Positions 5,659 to 7,506 of a stretch of DNA of 7,506 nt are shown piece by piece. The stretch is taken from assembly GCA_012800565.1 (NCBI GenBank), contig JAAZIZ010000322.1, positions 1-7,506 of the forward strand, written 5' to 3'. Both the position numbers and the translations under genes were made by a program. Origin of the DNA: Lentisphaerota bacterium. GTDB taxonomy: Bacteria; Verrucomicrobiota; Lentisphaeria; Oligosphaerales; Oligosphaeraceae. Every line of letters starts with the position of its first letter. Position 1 is the first letter of the stretch. The notes under the pieces are model-generated. The model saw only the letters and a program-made list of their open reading frames with translations. It had not been told where the DNA came from and did no database searches.

Positions 5659-7074
5659 ATGTCCATTGTCAAAACTGAAAATTACTGGCTGGCCGATCCT
5701 TCTCTGGCAGCCCTGGGTCGCAAAGAGATCAAACTGGCAGAGCAGGAAATGCCGGGTCTGATGGCCGTACGGGAAAAATATGGTCCGTCCCGTCCGCTGG
5801 CCGGGCTGCGCCTGATGGGCAGCCTGCACATGACCACTGAGACTGCGGTGCTGATCGAGACTCTGGCTGTTCTCGGGGCCCAGGTCCGCTGGTGTTCCTG
5901 CAATATCTATTCCACCCGCGATTCCGCGGCCGCCGCAGTAGCCGCAGCCGGGGTGCCGGTCTTTGCCTGGAAAGGCGAAACACTGCAGGAATACTGGGAA
6001 TGCACCCGCCAGGCCCTGACTTTCCCCGGCGGAGAAGGACCGCAGCTGATTGTCGATGACGGCGGCGATGCAACCTTGATGCTGCATCTGGGTTACAAAG
6101 GCGAAAACAATCCCGCCGCCCTGGACTGCCCCCCCGATGCCCCCGAAGACGAACGCGAGCTCCTGGCCTGTTTGCGGCGCTGCCGGCAGGAGGAGCCTGG
6201 CAAATGGACAAAGGCGGTGGCCGCCTGCCGCGGAGTCTCGGAAGAAACCACCACCGGCGTGCATCGGCTCTACCAGCGTTTCGCAGCCGGGGAACTGCTC
6301 TTCCCCGCCATCAATGTCAATGACTCGGTCACCAAATCCAAATTCGACAACCTCTACGGCTGCCGGGAATCGCTGGTCGATGGCATCAAGCGCGCGACCG
6401 ACCTGATGATCGCGGGCAAGACCTGCGTGGTCTGCGGTTATGGCGATGTCGGCAAAGGCTGTGCGCAGGCCCTGCGCGGCCTGGGTGCACGGGTGCTGGT
6501 GACTGAGATCGATCCCATCTGCGCTTTGCAGGCGGCGATGGAGGGATACGCAGTGGTGACCCTGGACGCAGTCATCAGTCAGGGTGACATCTTTGTCACC
6601 TGTACCGGCAATTGCGATGTCATCAGCGCGGAGCAGATGTCCCGCATGAAAGACCACGCCCTGGTCTGCAATATCGGTCATTTTGACAATGAAATCAAGG
6701 TCGCGGAATTGAAAGCCTGGCCAGGCATCCGCCACGAGAACCTCAAGGCTCAGGTTGACAAATACATCTTCCCCGACGGCCACTGCATCATTCTGCTGGC
6801 GGACGGGCGGCTGGTCAATCTCGGCTGTGCTACCGGGCACTCGAGTTTTGTCATGAGCTGCTCGTTCACCAACCAGGTCCTGGCCCAGCTCAAGCTGGCC
6901 AGCGAAGACCTGCCCGTAGGTGTTTATGTCCTGGACAAAAAGCTCGACGAAGAGGTCGCCCGGCTGCATCTGGCCAAGCTCGGAGCACAGCTCTCGCACT
7001 TGAGCCAGCGTCAGGCCGATTACATAGGAGTACCGATCGACGGGCCATTCAAGCCTGAATACTACCGCTATTGA
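5659..7074 (+). CDS. ahcY: Adenosylhomocysteinase (S-adenosylhomocysteine hydrolase)
   Basis: This 471-residue NAD-dependent cytosolic enzyme reversibly splits SAH to adenosine and homocysteine and relieves SAH inhibition of methyltransferases. Substrate-site residues are all present: His58 and Thr60 in LHMTTETAVLIETL, Asp134 in DDGGD (133-137), Glu196 in GVSEETTTGVHRLY, and Lys227, Asp230, Asn231 and Cys235 in TKSKFDNLYGC. The NAD-binding Rossmann motif is GYGDVGKG (260-267), with Glu283 in TEIDP binding the ribose. The C-terminus DGPFKPEYYRY keeps the Lys465 and Tyr469 that reach into the neighbouring subunit's NAD site. A charged insert at about 150-185 makes it the long form common in bacteria and plants (vertebrate form about 432 residues). 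AAGG lies 7 nt before the ATG. It follows the kinase gene after 75 nt with no clear terminator between them. Confidence 0.98.
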   Translation: MSIVKTENYWLADPSLAALGRKEIKLAEQEMPGLMAVREKYGPSRPLAGLRLMGSLHMTTETAVLIETLAVLGAQVRWCSCNIYSTRDSAAAAVAAAGVPVFAWKGETLQEYWECTRQALTFPGGEGPQLIVDDGGDATLMLHLGYKGENNPAALDCPPDAPEDERELLACLRRCRQEEPGKWTKAVAACRGVSEETTTGVHRLYQRFAAGELLFPAINVNDSVTKSKFDNLYGCRESLVDGIKRATDLMIAGKTCVVCGYGDVGKGCAQALRGLGARVLVTEIDPICALQAAMEGYAVVTLDAVISQGDIFVTCTGNCDVISAEQMSRMKDHALVCNIGHFDNEIKVAELKAWPGIRHENLKAQVDKYIFPDGHCIILLADGRLVNLGCATGHSSFVMSCSFTNQVLAQLKLASEDLPVGVYVLDKKLDEEVARLHLAKLGAQLSHLSQRQADYIGVPIDGPFKPEYYRY

Positions 7075-7096
7075 CCCCCCCTGAGGCGATAATGCC

Positions 7097-7506
7097 ATGT
7101 TCGAACTGGAACTGCATCCGAAATGGAGGAAGCGCCTGGAAGAGGCGCAACTGACCAGCGTAAAAGCGCTTCTGCAGCTGGACCTGCAGAAGAAGATGAA
7201 GTTCCTGCCTGGAACCCAGGGAGGATATTACCAGATCGCCGAAGACCTGCAGGTGTTTCTGTATTACGACCTGCACATCAGCTGGCCCCGGATTCTGCGC
7301 AGCTTTGTCCAATTCCAATGGCCCCGCAGCCTCAGCGAACACGAACGGCGCAGCATCGAAATGCTGCATCAGGCCGGCTTCCAGGTAGCTGAGATTATGG
7401 CCTGGGGCAATCGCAAAATCCTCCGGTTGCCGCGCCAGGGCGTGCTGCTGCTGCGGGCGATGACAGGGCTGCCCTTGCCCTGTTTTTTGCGTCAGGAGCT
7501 GAATGA
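7097..7506 (+). CDS. Partial gene, LPS core (Kdo/WaaP-type) kinase-like protein
   Basis: The first 136 codons of a gene are present and remain open at the window edge. It starts 22 nt after ahcY, with GAGG 10 nt upstream of the ATG. The protein begins MFELELHPKWRKRLEEAQL. Its layout recalls LPS core heptose/Kdo kinases: an early helix with TSVKALL, a short beta region (GGYYQIAEDLQVFLYYD, 42-58), a basic stretch PRILRSFVQFQWPRS (64-78), then SEHERRSIEMLHQAGFQVAEIMAWG (80-104). The last part matches the common pattern of an alpha-C helix with Glu followed by a small turn and an 'A-x-G' strand. The Lys expected in the family's 'FLKR' position appears to be Tyr56 in VFLYYD. The match was made by eye, without the catalytic lobe, so the family call is tentative. 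Such kinases modify lipopolysaccharide in Gram-negative cells, which would be unrelated to the SAM cycle. Confidence 0.5.
   Translation, partial: MFELELHPKWRKRLEEAQLTSVKALLQLDLQKKMKFLPGTQGGYYQIAEDLQVFLYYDLHISWPRILRSFVQFQWPRSLSEHERRSIEMLHQAGFQVAEIMAWGNRKILRLPRQGVLLLRAMTGLPLPCFLRQELN

Noticed and set aside
5578..7098. A 506-codon open frame on the minus strand across the whole of ahcY.
   Set aside because: It is antisense to an unmistakable ahcY. The translation shows no family motif and mirrors GC-biased codon use in the real gene.
7092..7154. An ATG at 7092, closer to the GAGG site.
   Set aside because: This frame ends after about 20 codons, while the ATG at 7097 opens a frame of at least 136 codons.
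7123..7392. An 89-codon plus-strand frame overlapping the last gene.
   Set aside because: It is in another frame, has no ribosome binding site, and the frame from 7097 is open to the edge with a family-like sequence.

Overview
The window holds two divergently transcribed gene groups separated by an intergenic region of about 480 bp. On the minus strand lies a complete three-gene proton-translocating transhydrogenase operon, pntAA-pntAB-pntB (2890 down to 101). On the plus strand lies a compact S-adenosylmethionine cycle operon: metK (3372-4562), a PfkB-family kinase that is most likely an adenosine kinase (4579-5583), and ahcY (5659-7074). It is followed at close spacing by the 5' part of a gene resembling the LPS core (Kdo/WaaP-type) kinase family, which runs off the right edge.

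The plus-strand genes form one biochemical unit. MetK makes SAM, methyltransferases elsewhere turn it into SAH, AhcY splits SAH to adenosine plus homocysteine, and the kinase between them would trap adenosine as AMP and pull the reversible AhcY reaction forward. The transhydrogenase couples the proton gradient to hydride exchange between NAD(H) and NADP(H). It may supply NADPH for biosynthesis, but its beta subunit departs from the E. coli enzyme at two functionally important places: Asn at the beta-His91 position, and Asn-Leu-Asp where the Lys-Arg-Ser that grips the NADP 2'-phosphate normally lies.

The intergenic region (2891-3371) is far more AT-rich than the GC-rich genes. From left to right it holds a probable pnt promoter with a 5' hairpin, a strong GC-rich hairpin, and a nested fold-back element of about 140 bp whose arms are made of short tandem 8-9 nt units. 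After that come a terminator-like hairpin with a 7-A tract, a perfect 7+7 palindrome, and a T-rich metK leader. At the left edge, a GCCCC-AAC-GGGGC palindrome downstream of pntB resembles dispersed REP-type repeats.

The organism is a bacterium with GC-rich genes and probably a Gram-negative envelope. The split three-gene pnt operon, the LPS-kinase-like gene and the micro-repeat-rich intergenic DNA recall uncultured PVC-type bacteria (Lentisphaerota, Kiritimatiellota or Planctomycetota), but this is a weak inference. No tRNA, rRNA, CRISPR array or insertion-sequence transposase was seen.
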